Positions 8,850 to 15,960 of a stretch of DNA of 64,000 nt are shown one piece after another. The position numbers were made by a program, and so were the translations under genes. Below the pieces are notes generated by a model. It was given only the letters and a program-made list of their open reading frames with translations. It was not told where the DNA came from and did not search any database. The number at the start of each line of letters is the position of its first letter. The stretch's first letter is position 1. This DNA comes from Simplicispira lacusdiani (GTDB taxonomy: Bacteria > Pseudomonadota > Gammaproteobacteria > Burkholderiales > Burkholderiaceae_C), in the NCBI RefSeq assembly GCF_003604195.1, contig NZ_QXGR01000011.1, forward strand, positions 60,999 through 124,998, written 5' to 3'.

Positions 8850-9196
8850 GAAGACCCGGAAGCCCCATGCGCCGCCGCAAACCCCACCACCACGTCTACG
8901 TGGTCGAACTCTCCAAGGACGTGCTGAACGAGCCGCGCTTTCGCAAATGCAACCCCGGCTACATCGACGGTAAGCCCTGCGTGTACGTGGGCATGACGGG
9001 GCTGGACCCGGATGTGCGGTTCGACAAGCACAAGGCGGGCATCCAGGCCAACCGGTTCGTGACGCAGTACGGCCTGCGCCTGCTGCCCGATTTGTACGAG
9101 GGCTTCAACCCCATGGGCTACGACGAGGCGGTGGACCGGGAGATCGAGATTGGCATCGACCTGCGTTCGGCGGGATTTGGGGTGTGGCAGGCCTGA
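8846..9196 (+). CDS. GIY-YIG-like small protein coupled to the AbiEii-like gene
   Basis: A 116-residue basic protein that starts at the ATG overlapping the previous stop (ATGA); an ATG at 8867 is a possible shorter start. After a basic N terminus it has a pattern resembling a GIY-YIG nuclease fold: HVYVVEL as the first strand, CVYVGMTGLDPDVRFDKHKAG as the second strand plus helix with a conserved Arg and His, and a C-terminal acidic helix (DEAVDREIEIGIDLRSAGFGVW). The canonical GIY and YIG are replaced by VYV and VYVG, so nuclease activity is uncertain. Its position suggests a third component of the toxin-antitoxin unit. Confidence 0.6.
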   Translation: MRRPGSPMRRRKPHHHVYVVELSKDVLNEPRFRKCNPGYIDGKPCVYVGMTGLDPDVRFDKHKAGIQANRFVTQYGLRLLPDLYEGFNPMGYDEAVDREIEIGIDLRSAGFGVWQA

Positions 9197-9305
9197 GCGG
9201 CTGAACCCTGGCCGGGTTGGCGTGTCAACCAGCCGTTCGCCGCCTGCTGCACTGCGCACACCACCGCAAAGGCATACCATGCCTCTTTCTGAAAGGACGC
9301 CCGCC

Positions 9306-9926
9306 ATGAACTCCTCCGCCTCTCTTGTCGATGAACTGATGGCCCAGCTCCAGGGCGCGCCGCTGCAACAGATGGCGCAGCAACTGGGCACCAGCCCCGC
9401 CCAGGCCCAGGACGCCCTGGGCGCGGCCCTGCCGCTGCTGCTGGGCGCGCTGGGGCGCAACGCGGCGCAGCCGCAAGGCGCGATGGACTTGTTTGGCGCC
9501 TTGCAGCGCGACCACGGTGGCGGTGCTGATCTGGGCGGGCTGCTGGGTTCGCTGCTGGGCGGCGGCGCAAGCGGTGGCGGTGGCCCGCGAGACGGCGCGG
9601 CCATCCTCGGCCACATCTTTGGCGGCAACCAGCAGCGCGCAGAGGCCGGCCTGGGCCAGGCCACGGGGCTGGGCGCCAACGCCGGGCAGTTGCTGCAGAT
9701 GCTGGCCCCCATCGTGATGTCGTTCCTGGCGCAGCGCATGCAGTCGGGCGGCATGGATGCCGGCGGCCTGGGCCAGGTGCTGGGCCAGGAGAGCGCGCGC
9801 GTGCAGCAGCAAGGGGGTTTGGGCGGCGGCCTGCTGGGCAGCCTGCTCGACCAGGATGGCGACGGCCAAGTGGGGCTGGGCGACCTGTTCAAGATCGGCG
9901 GCGGGCTGATGGGCGGCCGGCGCTGA
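9306..9926 (+). CDS. DUF937 protein (YidB-like), Gly/Leu-rich
   Basis: A 206-residue soluble protein of the DUF937 family. The N-terminal helices (SLVDELMAQLQGAPLQQMAQQLG) resemble YidB and are followed by a long, very Gly/Leu/Gln-rich region (DLGGLLGSLLGGGASGGGG, LGGGLLGSLLDQDGDGQVGLGDLFK). The last segment contains DQDGDGQVGLGDL, which looks like an EF-hand-type calcium loop, an inference from spacing only. The function of DUF937 proteins is unknown. The ATG at 9306 was chosen because AAAGGA lies ten bases upstream. A family I repeat follows the stop. Confidence 0.75.
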   Translation: MNSSASLVDELMAQLQGAPLQQMAQQLGTSPAQAQDALGAALPLLLGALGRNAAQPQGAMDLFGALQRDHGGGADLGGLLGSLLGGGASGGGGPRDGAAILGHIFGGNQQRAEAGLGQATGLGANAGQLLQMLAPIVMSFLAQRMQSGGMDAGGLGQVLGQESARVQQQGGLGGGLLGSLLDQDGDGQVGLGDLFKIGGGLMGGRR

Positions 9927-9930
9927 AGCG

Positions 9931-9993
9931 TTTTTGCTATCTTTTAAATAGCTAATAGCGCTTTATCCACGGTCGCAAAGTCTATTTTTCCTT
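9931..9993 (+). repeat. Dispersed palindromic repeat (family I), direct
   Basis: TTTTTGCTATCTTTTAAATAGCTAATAGCGCTTTATCC. The GCTAT/ATAGC stem and the AGCGCTT core are well preserved. It lies directly after the DUF937 gene. Confidence 0.7.
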
Positions 9994-10033
9994 GAAACAC
10001 AGGCAGGCCGCCAGGGCCTGCCCACGATAGGCA

Positions 10034-10261
10034 TCACCCCTGCCGCGTCAGCCAGCCCACCGCCTTGCGCGTGAGCGGCGCCACCACCAGCACCACCGGA
10101 AAGGCGATGAGCCACGCCGTCAGCCAGGCCGTGGCCCACAGGCCGGGAAAGTGGGCCGCCAGCCCCACGGCGCGGGCGGTGGAGATGCCGGAGACCAGCA
10201 GCGACATCAGGCCGGAGAGGATGAAGCCGAACAGTGCGGGGGCGTATTTTTGGGGAAACAT
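10034..10261 (-). CDS. DUF2798 small membrane protein
   Basis: A 75-residue protein with two predicted membrane helices (ALFGFILSGLMSLLVSGIST and AWLTAWLIAFPVVLVVAPLT) and the family ending PLTRKAVGWLT. DUF2798 members are small inner-membrane proteins of unknown function. It is the second gene of a pair with the DUF2938 gene 49 bases upstream, and both appear to be driven by the MerR-type promoter at 10847-10877. Confidence 0.8.
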   Translation of the reverse strand: MFPQKYAPALFGFILSGLMSLLVSGISTARAVGLAAHFPGLWATAWLTAWLIAFPVVLVVAPLTRKAVGWLTRQG

Positions 10262-10310
10262 GGTGGACTCTCTTTCGTGGATGAAGGTGGAAGGGAAATG
10301 ACTCGGCCGC

Positions 10311-10802
10311 TCAGCGGCCGATCTGCTGCACGGCGGCGGCCGCGAGGTACAGGCCCGCGCCGAAGACGGCGTGGTTGGTCAGGCTGCGCGCGCAGTTCTG
10401 GAGCGGCGCGGGCGTCTTGCGAGCGGCCACGCCCAGCCCCATGGCGGGCTGCATGACGAACAGCGGCACGGCCACGGTGCCCACGCCGAAGGCCAGCGCG
10501 GGCCACAGCGTGGGGGCCTGCAGCCAGCCGCCCGGCAACGCCGCCAGCACCCCGGCGAAGGCGATGCCGACGAGGTAGTGCACCAGCCAGCCCAGGCCAC
10601 GCTCGCCCGGCACGGGCGCGGCCTGCGCGATGGAGGCGTGCCGCCAACGCCCGCGCAGGCCGTGCCCAACCCAGCGGCCGAGCAGCACGAAGTTCATGGT
10701 GGGCAGGCCCAGGCGCTGCAACAGCAGCAGCCAGGCGTCCAGCACGGCGGTGGCGCCCGCGCCCACGAGGGCGATGGTGGCGATGTCTTGAAGTGATGGC
10801 AT
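10311..10802 (-). CDS. DUF2938 multi-pass membrane protein
   Basis: A 163-residue protein with about four hydrophobic helices (IATIALVGAGATAVLDAWLLLL, GWLVHYLVGIAFAGVLAAL, LWPALAFGVGTVAVPLFVMQPAMG and HAVFGAGLYLAAAAV). This is the pattern of DUF2938. Function is unknown. AAAGGAG precedes the ATG. It is divergent from a MerR gene and its promoter has the 19-bp spacer that MerR-family activators need, so induction by that regulator's signal is predicted. Confidence 0.8.
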   Translation of the reverse strand: MPSLQDIATIALVGAGATAVLDAWLLLLQRLGLPTMNFVLLGRWVGHGLRGRWRHASIAQAAPVPGERGLGWLVHYLVGIAFAGVLAALPGGWLQAPTLWPALAFGVGTVAVPLFVMQPAMGLGVAARKTPAPLQNCARSLTNHAVFGAGLYLAAAAVQQIGR

Positions 10803-10846
10803 GTGGATACTCCTTTTGCAATGGACCGCTGGAGCGGTTGCTGGCT

Positions 10847-10877
10847 AATATAGAAGTTCAAGTCAACTTCAAGTCAA
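10847..10877 (-). promoter_or_regulatory. MerR-type promoter with operator dyad for the DUF2938-DUF2798 pair
   Basis: On the minus strand TTGACT (10872-10877), a 19-base spacer and TATATT (10847-10852). The spacer is filled by the dyad GAAGTT-GACTTG-AACTTC (10853-10870). A 19-bp spacer with a centred dyad is the signature of promoters that MerR-family proteins activate by DNA distortion. The divergent MerR gene starts at 10889. Confidence 0.8.
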
Positions 10878-10888
10878 GAGGTTTTTGC

Positions 10889-11314
10889 ATGGACATTTCC
10901 GAGGTGGCCCGGCTGTCGGGCGTGCCGGCCTCGGCACTGCGCTATTACGAGAGCAAGGGGCTCATCCATGCGCTGGCGCGGGACGGCGGGCGGCGCCGTT
11001 TCGCGCCCGAGGTGCTGGACCAGCTCGCGCTCATCGCGCTGGGGCAGGCGGCGGGTTTTTCGCTGGACGAGATCCGCAGCATGTTCACGCCCGGCGGGGA
11101 ACCCAACATCGACCGCGCGCTGCTGTCCGCCAAGGCCGACGAGCTGGACCGCACGGTCAAGCGCCTCAAGGCCATGAGCGAGGGCCTGCGCCACGCCGCC
11201 GTGTGCCCCGCGCCCAGCCATGCGGCGTGCCCGTCGTTCCAGCGGCTGCTGAAGGCGGCGGCGGCCGGCATGATGGAGGCGCAGCCCCGGCCGCTGGCGC
11301 CGCGCGGGAAGTGA
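10889..11314 (+). CDS. MerR-family transcriptional regulator
   Basis: A 141-residue regulator. The winged helix begins at the first residue (MDISEVARLSGVPASALRYYESKGLI), followed by the RDGGRRRFAPEVLDQLALI wing and a coiled-coil dimerisation helix around residues 75-110. The C-terminal part has two cysteines seven residues apart (VCPAPSHAACPSF), which could sense a metal or thiol reagent; that is inference. It is divergent from the DUF2938 gene, with a MerR-type operator between them, so it probably activates that pair and controls itself. Confidence 0.85.
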   Translation: MDISEVARLSGVPASALRYYESKGLIHALARDGGRRRFAPEVLDQLALIALGQAAGFSLDEIRSMFTPGGEPNIDRALLSAKADELDRTVKRLKAMSEGLRHAAVCPAPSHAACPSFQRLLKAAAAGMMEAQPRPLAPRGK

Positions 11315-11320
11315 GCGCGA

Positions 11321-11385
11321 CTGCTACTCTTTCAATAGCTTTTGGCGCTTTATCCATGGGCTTTACAGGCCAATTTGATTCAAAA
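11321..11385 (+). repeat. Dispersed palindromic repeat (family I), direct
   Basis: CTACTCTTTCAATAGCTTTTGGCGCTTTATCC then TTTACAGGCCAATTTG. It sits between the merR stop and the DUF924 start. Confidence 0.65.
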
Positions 11386-11387
11386 CC

Positions 11388-11945
11388 ATGACCCATTCAA
11401 TCCCCACCGATCCCACGGCCGTCCTGCACTTCTGGTTCGAGGAGCTGACCGCCGCGCAGCACTTCGCCAAGGACGCCGCGCTCGACGCCGCCATTGCCCA
11501 GCGTTTCGGCCCCACCCTGGAAGCTGCCGCGCGCGGCGAGCTGTCGGGCTGGCGCGCCAGCACGCCGGGGCGGCTGGCCGAGATCGTGGTGCTGGACCAG
11601 TTCTCGCGCAACGTGTGGCGCGACACGCCGCGCGCCTTCGCGCAGGACGGCATGGCCCTGGTGCTGGCACAGGAGCTGGTGGCCAGCGGCCAGGACCGCG
11701 CCCTGCCGCCCACGCAGCGGGCGTTTGCCTACATGCCTTACATGCACAGCGAGTCGGCTGCCATCCACGCGCAGTCGGTGCGGCTGTTCGCGCAGCCGGG
11801 GTTGGAGGGCAACCTGCGCTTTGCGCTGCAGCACCAGGCCATCATCGAGCGCTTTGGCCGCTACCCGCACCGCAACGCCGTGCTGGGGCGGGCGTCCACG
11901 GCGGAGGAGCTGGCGTTTCTGAGCGAGCCGGGCTCGTCATTCTGA
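11388..11945 (+). CDS. DUF924 family protein
   Basis: A 185-residue all-helical protein of the DUF924 (TPR-like) family. It has the diagnostic FWFEE near the N terminus, EIVVLDQFSRNVWRDTPRAFAQD in the middle and FAYMPYMHSESAAIHAQSV, ending GRYPHRNAVLGRASTAEE. The family is widespread and soluble; no biochemical role is established. It directly follows a family I repeat and is 66 bases upstream of the protease gene on the same strand. Confidence 0.88.
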   Translation: MTHSIPTDPTAVLHFWFEELTAAQHFAKDAALDAAIAQRFGPTLEAAARGELSGWRASTPGRLAEIVVLDQFSRNVWRDTPRAFAQDGMALVLAQELVASGQDRALPPTQRAFAYMPYMHSESAAIHAQSVRLFAQPGLEGNLRFALQHQAIIERFGRYPHRNAVLGRASTAEELAFLSEPGSSF

Positions 11946-12011
11946 CCCGGCCCAGGCCGGAGCTTGCGCGAGCGCAGTGGTGGCGCCGCATCACGTTCTT
12001 AGAATGCCGCG

Positions 12012-13379
12012 ATGCCTTTTTCCACCCGCTGGCGGCTTCGGCTTGCCACCCCCCTCCTTTGGCTGGCCTGCGGCCTGGCCAGTGCCCAGAACCCACCGGT
12101 AGCCGCCGATGCGCCCGGTGCCCCCGCCTCGGCCGCGCAACCTGCGGCGGCGCAGGCGGCGCTGTCGCGCGATGCCCGGCGCATCCATGAGCTGTCGCGC
12201 GACAAGCTCTTGCAGATCCGCACGCTGCTGCGCACCTCCAACACCCAGGCGTCGATTGGCTCGGGGTTCTTCGTGTCGGCCGACGGGCTGATCGTGACCA
12301 ACTTCCATGTAGCCAGCCAGCTCGCGCTGGAGCCCGAGCGCTACCGGGGCGTGTACGTCACCATCGACGGGCAGGAGGGCGATGTCGATCTGCTGGCCTT
12401 TGATGTGCAGCACGACGTGGCCGTGCTGCGCGCGCGCGGCCGCACCAGCCCCGCGCCGGTGCTGGAGTTCCGCCCCGCCGCCGAGGCGCTGGCGCAGGGC
12501 GAGCGCATCTACTCGCTGGGTAACCCGCTGGACATTGGCTTTGCCGTGACCGAAGGCACCTACAACGGCCTGGTGCGGCGCAGCTTTTACCCGCGCATCT
12601 TCTTTGGCGGCACGCTCAACCCCGGCATGAGCGGCGGCCCCGCCGTGGACGACGGCGGGCGCGTGCTGGGCGTGAACGTGGCCAAGCGGCTCGATGGCGA
12701 GCAGGTGAGCTTTCTGATCCCGGCCGAGTTTGCCCAGGCGCTGCTGCAGCGCGCGGCCAGTGCCCAGCCCATCACGCAGCCGGCCCACAAGGAGGTGGCG
12801 CGGCAACTGCTGGTGCACCAGCAGTTGCTGACCGAGCGCTTTTTGCAGACCCCGTTCCACGACCAGCGCCACGGCAACTACCTGGTGCCCGTGCCCGACG
12901 ACGCGCTGGCGCGCTGCTGGGGCAGTGGGCGCGACGAGGACTACAGCGCGCTGCACCTGGAGCGCTCGGCCTGCCAGACCAACAGCCATGTGGTGGCGGG
13001 CGACTTCAGCACGGGCACGGTGCGCCTGGGCTACGAGGCCTACAGCGCCCCCACCTACGGCGCGGCGCGCTTCGCGCACATGTATTCGCGCAGCTTTGCC
13101 AATGAACGCATTCCCAACCGGGGCAGCCGCCAAAAGACGGCGGCCGAGTGTGCCGAGCGCTTTGTGGACCAAGGCGGCCTGCCGCTGCGCGCGGTGGTCT
13201 GCATGTCGGCCTACCGCAAGCTGCCGGGCCTGTACGACATGACCGTGCTGGCCGCCACCCTCAACCAGCCCACGCAGGGCGTGCTGGGCCGCCTGGACGT
13301 GCGCGGCATTGGCTTTGACAACGGCCTGAAGCTGGCTGAGCGCTTTCTGCAGTCCTTCAAGTGGGAGGCCGCGCCATGA
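12012..13379 (+). CDS. Exported trypsin-like serine protease without PDZ domain
   Basis: A 455-residue secreted protein: signal peptide (cleavage near ASA-Q, residue 26), an Ala/Pro linker and a chymotrypsin-fold protease at ~80-235. His99 (VTNFHVAS), Asp135 (QHDVAVLR) and Ser207 (NPGMSGGPAV) form the catalytic triad, as in DegP/HtrA. Instead of PDZ domains the last ~220 residues are a domain I do not recognise, with several cysteines and aromatic residues. The stop overlaps the next ATG (ATGATG at 13376-13381), coupling it to the FHA membrane protein. Location is periplasmic or anchored; the substrate is unknown. Confidence 0.82.
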   Translation: MPFSTRWRLRLATPLLWLACGLASAQNPPVAADAPGAPASAAQPAAAQAALSRDARRIHELSRDKLLQIRTLLRTSNTQASIGSGFFVSADGLIVTNFHVASQLALEPERYRGVYVTIDGQEGDVDLLAFDVQHDVAVLRARGRTSPAPVLEFRPAAEALAQGERIYSLGNPLDIGFAVTEGTYNGLVRRSFYPRIFFGGTLNPGMSGGPAVDDGGRVLGVNVAKRLDGEQVSFLIPAEFAQALLQRAASAQPITQPAHKEVARQLLVHQQLLTERFLQTPFHDQRHGNYLVPVPDDALARCWGSGRDEDYSALHLERSACQTNSHVVAGDFSTGTVRLGYEAYSAPTYGAARFAHMYSRSFANERIPNRGSRQKTAAECAERFVDQGGLPLRAVVCMSAYRKLPGLYDMTVLAATLNQPTQGVLGRLDVRGIGFDNGLKLAERFLQSFKWEAAP

Positions 13380-14359
13380 TGCCCACCCTGGCCCTGCTGG
13401 AGGCCTTTGACCGCCACGGCGCGCTGCTGGCGCGCGCACCCGTCACGCGCTGGCCCGTCACCGTGGGCCGCAGCCTGGAATGCGACCTGGTGCTGGACGA
13501 CCCGCATGTGGCGCCCACGCACCTGCGCATCGACCGTGCTGCGGACGCGCCCCGCACCGTGAGCGTGGAGGTGCAGCACACCCTCAACGGCGCCCTGCTG
13601 CAACGCAAGCGCCACGCCAGTGGCGAGCGCTTTGATTGGCCCGATGGCGCACCGCTGGAGATTGGCCGCACGCGCATTGCGCTGCGCCTGGCCGATGCAC
13701 CCATCGCCCAGGAGCTGCCGCTGCCGCGCTTCCCCTGGCGCACGCTGGCCACCACCGTGGCCCTGCTGGCGCTGATGCTGGCGGCCGTGCTGGCCGCCGA
13801 ATGGCTGAAGGCCGACGACAGCACCAAGTACCTGAAGGCGCTGCCCGGCGCGCTGCTGGGCATTGCGCTGTTCATGGGTGGCTGGGCCGGTCTGTGGGCC
13901 ATTGCCAACAAGGTGTTCGACGGCCACCTGCAGTTCTGGCGCCACATGCGCATTGCCTGCGCGCTGTACCTGGGGGCCGAGGCCGTGTCGCTCACTGCCA
14001 GCCTGGCGGCGTTTGCGCTGTCGTGGGAGGCGGTCTCGCGCTTTGGCTATGTGCTCATCACCCTGGTGCTGGCCGCAGGCATCTACACCCACCTGGCCGC
14101 CGTGCTGCCGCGCCGCCGCACCGGCCTGGCCTGGACCGTGGGCGCCGTGCTGGCCCTGGGCCTGCCCGCCTGGATGGGGGTGCAGTGGCTCAACCATTCG
14201 CGCCTGTCCAACCAGCTGTACATGAGCAGCCTGTTCCCGCCCAGCCTGCGCTTGGCCCCCGCCGTGCCGGTGCCCCTGTTCACGCAGGAAGCCGGTGCGC
14301 TGCGCGAGCGACTCGACCGCCGCGCGAAAGCGGACGACGACAACGAGGACGAGGAGTAG
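13376..14359 (+). CDS. FHA-domain protein with five predicted membrane helices
   Basis: A 327-residue protein. Residues ~15-110 form a forkhead-associated-like domain (PVTVGRSLECDLVLDDPHVAPTHLRID, then HTLNG), a fold that usually binds phosphothreonine, although the conserved Ser-x-x-His is altered to APTH. About five hydrophobic helices follow between residues ~120 and 285. The protein ends in a charged, acidic tail (RRAKADDDNEDEE). It overlaps the protease gene by four bases. The FHA side should be cytoplasmic and could link an internal signal to the exported protease; this is inference. Confidence 0.75.
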   Translation: MMPTLALLEAFDRHGALLARAPVTRWPVTVGRSLECDLVLDDPHVAPTHLRIDRAADAPRTVSVEVQHTLNGALLQRKRHASGERFDWPDGAPLEIGRTRIALRLADAPIAQELPLPRFPWRTLATTVALLALMLAAVLAAEWLKADDSTKYLKALPGALLGIALFMGGWAGLWAIANKVFDGHLQFWRHMRIACALYLGAEAVSLTASLAAFALSWEAVSRFGYVLITLVLAAGIYTHLAAVLPRRRTGLAWTVGAVLALGLPAWMGVQWLNHSRLSNQLYMSSLFPPSLRLAPAVPVPLFTQEAGALRERLDRRAKADDDNEDEE

Positions 14360-14397
14360 CGCCCGCTGCCAGGCCGGCGGCCCGGCCTGGCGGGCGT

Positions 14398-14877
14398 TTA
14401 CCGCCCCGCGAACGTCTCCAGCGGCGCCCTCACCCGCCGCGCCGCCAGCGCCTGCCACGCGGGCGTGCCCAGGCCCGCCACCAGGTCGTGGCGCAGCAGG
14501 CCCCAGTGCGGGTCGTCCGGGTCCAGGCCCAGGGCCTGGATGAACGGCGCTTGCACGATGAAGCACTGGCGCCGGTAGGGCAGCAGGTAGGCCGCGCGGT
14601 CTGCATCCAGCACGGCCAGGGCATCCTCGTGGCGCGCGAACCAGTGGTTGAGCAGGATGCCGGTGCCCGGCGCGTGCCAGAAGTCGCCCAGGTCGTCGCC
14701 CGCCGTGGCCAGGCCACCGAGCACGCGGCGGGCATGGTCCCAGTGGGCAAAGCCCACGGCGCGCGCGGCGTCGTGCAGGCAGTCGGCCAGTTGCAGGCTG
14801 CCCGCCACGCCCTCGCGCCGCGCGCGGTTGAGCCGCACGCGGGCGCGGGTCTTGAGTTCGTCGAGCGCGCTGTTCAT
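14398..14877 (-). CDS. Hypothetical protein, last gene of GIY-YIG/MarR operon
   Basis: A 159-residue soluble protein. The N-terminal ~55 residues (LDELKTRARVRLNRARREG, LADCLHDAARAVGFAHWDHARRVLGG) resemble the short helical module found in glyoxalase-related and plasmid proteins, where a helix pair ends in a 'G(F/Y)..W' turn. The rest (DFWHAPGTGILLNHWFARHEDALAVL, AYLLPYRRQCFIVQAPFI) has no family I recognise. The start overlaps the MarR stop (ATGA at 14877-14874), so it is translated as part of the operon. Confidence 0.65.
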   Translation of the reverse strand: MNSALDELKTRARVRLNRARREGVAGSLQLADCLHDAARAVGFAHWDHARRVLGGLATAGDDLGDFWHAPGTGILLNHWFARHEDALAVLDADRAAYLLPYRRQCFIVQAPFIQALGLDPDDPHWGLLRHDLVAGLGTPAWQALAARRVRAPLETFAGR

Positions 14878-15296
14878 GCTGCCCCCACCGAGGTGGTGGG
14901 CGCCAAGTGGTGCAACAGCGCCGCCGCAGCGTCCGTGGCGCCTGCGGGCAGGCCCTGCAGCGCGTCGGCGCACAGCGCGCTGGCCGTGGTGCGGGCTTCG
15001 GCCAGCACGGCGAGGCCGGCGGGGCGCAGGCTGACATGGCCCGCATCGCGCGCGATGTGGCCGGTCTTCTCCAGCGGGATCAGGCGGCGCACCACGGCCG
15101 AGACCGGCACGCCCAGCGGCGCCACCAGCGCCGCCGTGCGCAGACGGCCGCCCTCGGCCTGCGCCAGCGTGTGCAGCAGGATGAAATCGGCATGGCCGAT
15201 GCCGTGCCAGGTGCCCAGCGCGTCGTCGAGCGCCAGTTGCAGCCGGGCGTGGGCCAGGCTGATGTCCAGGCAGAGGTCGAGGGCCGGGGCGCTCAT
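14874..15296 (-). CDS. MarR-family transcriptional regulator
   Basis: A 140-residue winged-helix regulator. It has the MarR dimerisation helix (CLDISLAHARLQLALDDALGTWHGIGHADFILLHTLAQAEGGRLRTAALVAPLG), a recognition helix (VPVSAVVRRLIPLEKTGHIAR) and the beta wing (RDAGHVSLRPAG). MarR proteins repress nearby genes and release on binding small phenolic or oxidised ligands. It is the middle gene of three with four-base overlaps on both sides (GIY-YIG upstream, hypothetical downstream). Confidence 0.82.
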   Translation of the reverse strand: MSAPALDLCLDISLAHARLQLALDDALGTWHGIGHADFILLHTLAQAEGGRLRTAALVAPLGVPVSAVVRRLIPLEKTGHIARDAGHVSLRPAGLAVLAEARTTASALCADALQGLPAGATDAAAALLHHLAPTTSVGAA

Positions 15297-15661
15297 GCCG
15301 CCAGCTCCTCTTGCCACAGCGCAAGCAGCGCGGCCAGGTCGGCGCGGTGCTCGGCGTCGGTGGCATCGGCGCGGGGCTTCAGCGTATCGAGCACCTCGAA
15401 GCACAGCGCCGCCTCGCCGTGCGTGCGCCAGGCCTGCTGCAGGCGCCGGTCGGGGTGGCCGCCCATGCGCAACTGGAAGCGCTCGCGGTTGAACGCGCCC
15501 GGCAGGTTGGTGCTGGCCTTGACGCAGACGAGCCCTTGCGCAGCGCAGCGGATCGCGTACACGCCCATGGGCGGCGGGTTGTCCTTGTAGTGGCGGACGA
15601 GCGCGCGGCGCTGCACGGCGGCGCTGGGCCGGGGGGATGGGGAAACGGGGGATGAGTCCAT
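15293..15661 (-). CDS. GIY-YIG-fold protein with degenerate YIG
   Basis: A 122-residue protein. GVYAIRC matches the first strand (GIY), but the second strand reads LVCVKASTNL, so the YIG tyrosine and glycine are missing. The helix NRERFQLRMGGHPDRRLQQAW keeps the conserved arginine and FEVLD keeps the glutamate of the catalytic set. This subfamily commonly sits beside MarR regulators in Burkholderiales; whether it cuts DNA is unknown. The ATG at 15661 was chosen because the longer frame runs through a terminator-like hairpin. Its stop overlaps the MarR ATG. Confidence 0.7.
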   Translation of the reverse strand: MDSSPVSPSPRPSAAVQRRALVRHYKDNPPPMGVYAIRCAAQGLVCVKASTNLPGAFNRERFQLRMGGHPDRRLQQAWRTHGEAALCFEVLDTLKPRADATDAEHRADLAALLALWQEELAA

Positions 15662-15738
15662 GACAGGTTCCTTGGCATCGTGTGCGGCCACCCCGCGCGG
15701 GGCCGACGAAACAAGGGATGAAGCTGTCAGGCAACAAG

Positions 15739-15759
15739 AAAAAAGCCCGGTGTGCGGGC
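15739..15759 (-). terminator. Rho-independent terminator in the leader of the GIY-YIG operon
   Basis: On the minus strand GCCCG-CACAC-CGGGC followed by TTTTTT. It lies 78 bases upstream of the GIY-YIG start with no gene ending before it, so it must end a short leader or small RNA. Confidence 0.7.
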
Positions 15760-15806
15760 CGAGGGTGAGAGCCTCTTGTGCGGGCGGGCGCCCCTCAGCA
15801 CCCGTG
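15739..15806 (-). ncRNA. Putative small RNA or attenuated leader
   Basis: A TAGAAT -10 hexamer (15813-15818, minus strand) would start transcription near 15806. The RNA of about 70 bases contains the hairpin GCCCC-ACGGGTGCTGA-GGGGC, a C/A-rich middle and the terminator hairpin with six U residues. The -35 is weak. It matches no riboswitch class I can recall. The rest of 15662-15960 holds no other feature I can support. Confidence 0.4.
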
Positions 15807-15960
15807 GGGCAGATTCTAGCAAGGGGGGCGTTTTCTTGCGATCCGCCGGTAGGGCCTGCACCGCAGGGCGGCGCTGGATGCTCAGTTTTTGGTAGCATCT
15901 TGCGCTGAATCCACGTGCCGCCAAGGCACTTTTTTTGAACATTTGCCCCTGCGCCAGACC

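Noticed and set aside
9870..9890. Calcium-binding EF-hand in the DUF937 protein
   Set aside because: DQDGDGQVGLGDL has suitable spacing but there is no flanking helix pair; mentioned only as inference in the feature.
15727..15815. Leader peptide reading through the terminator hairpin
   Set aside because: The GTG-started frame ending FFLVA-stop has no ribosome site and no run of regulatory codons.
15780..15815. TPP-riboswitch-like CGGGTGCTGAGG string
   Set aside because: Only a short match; the conserved CUGAGA and ACCUGAUCCGGAU blocks and the three-stem layout are absent.
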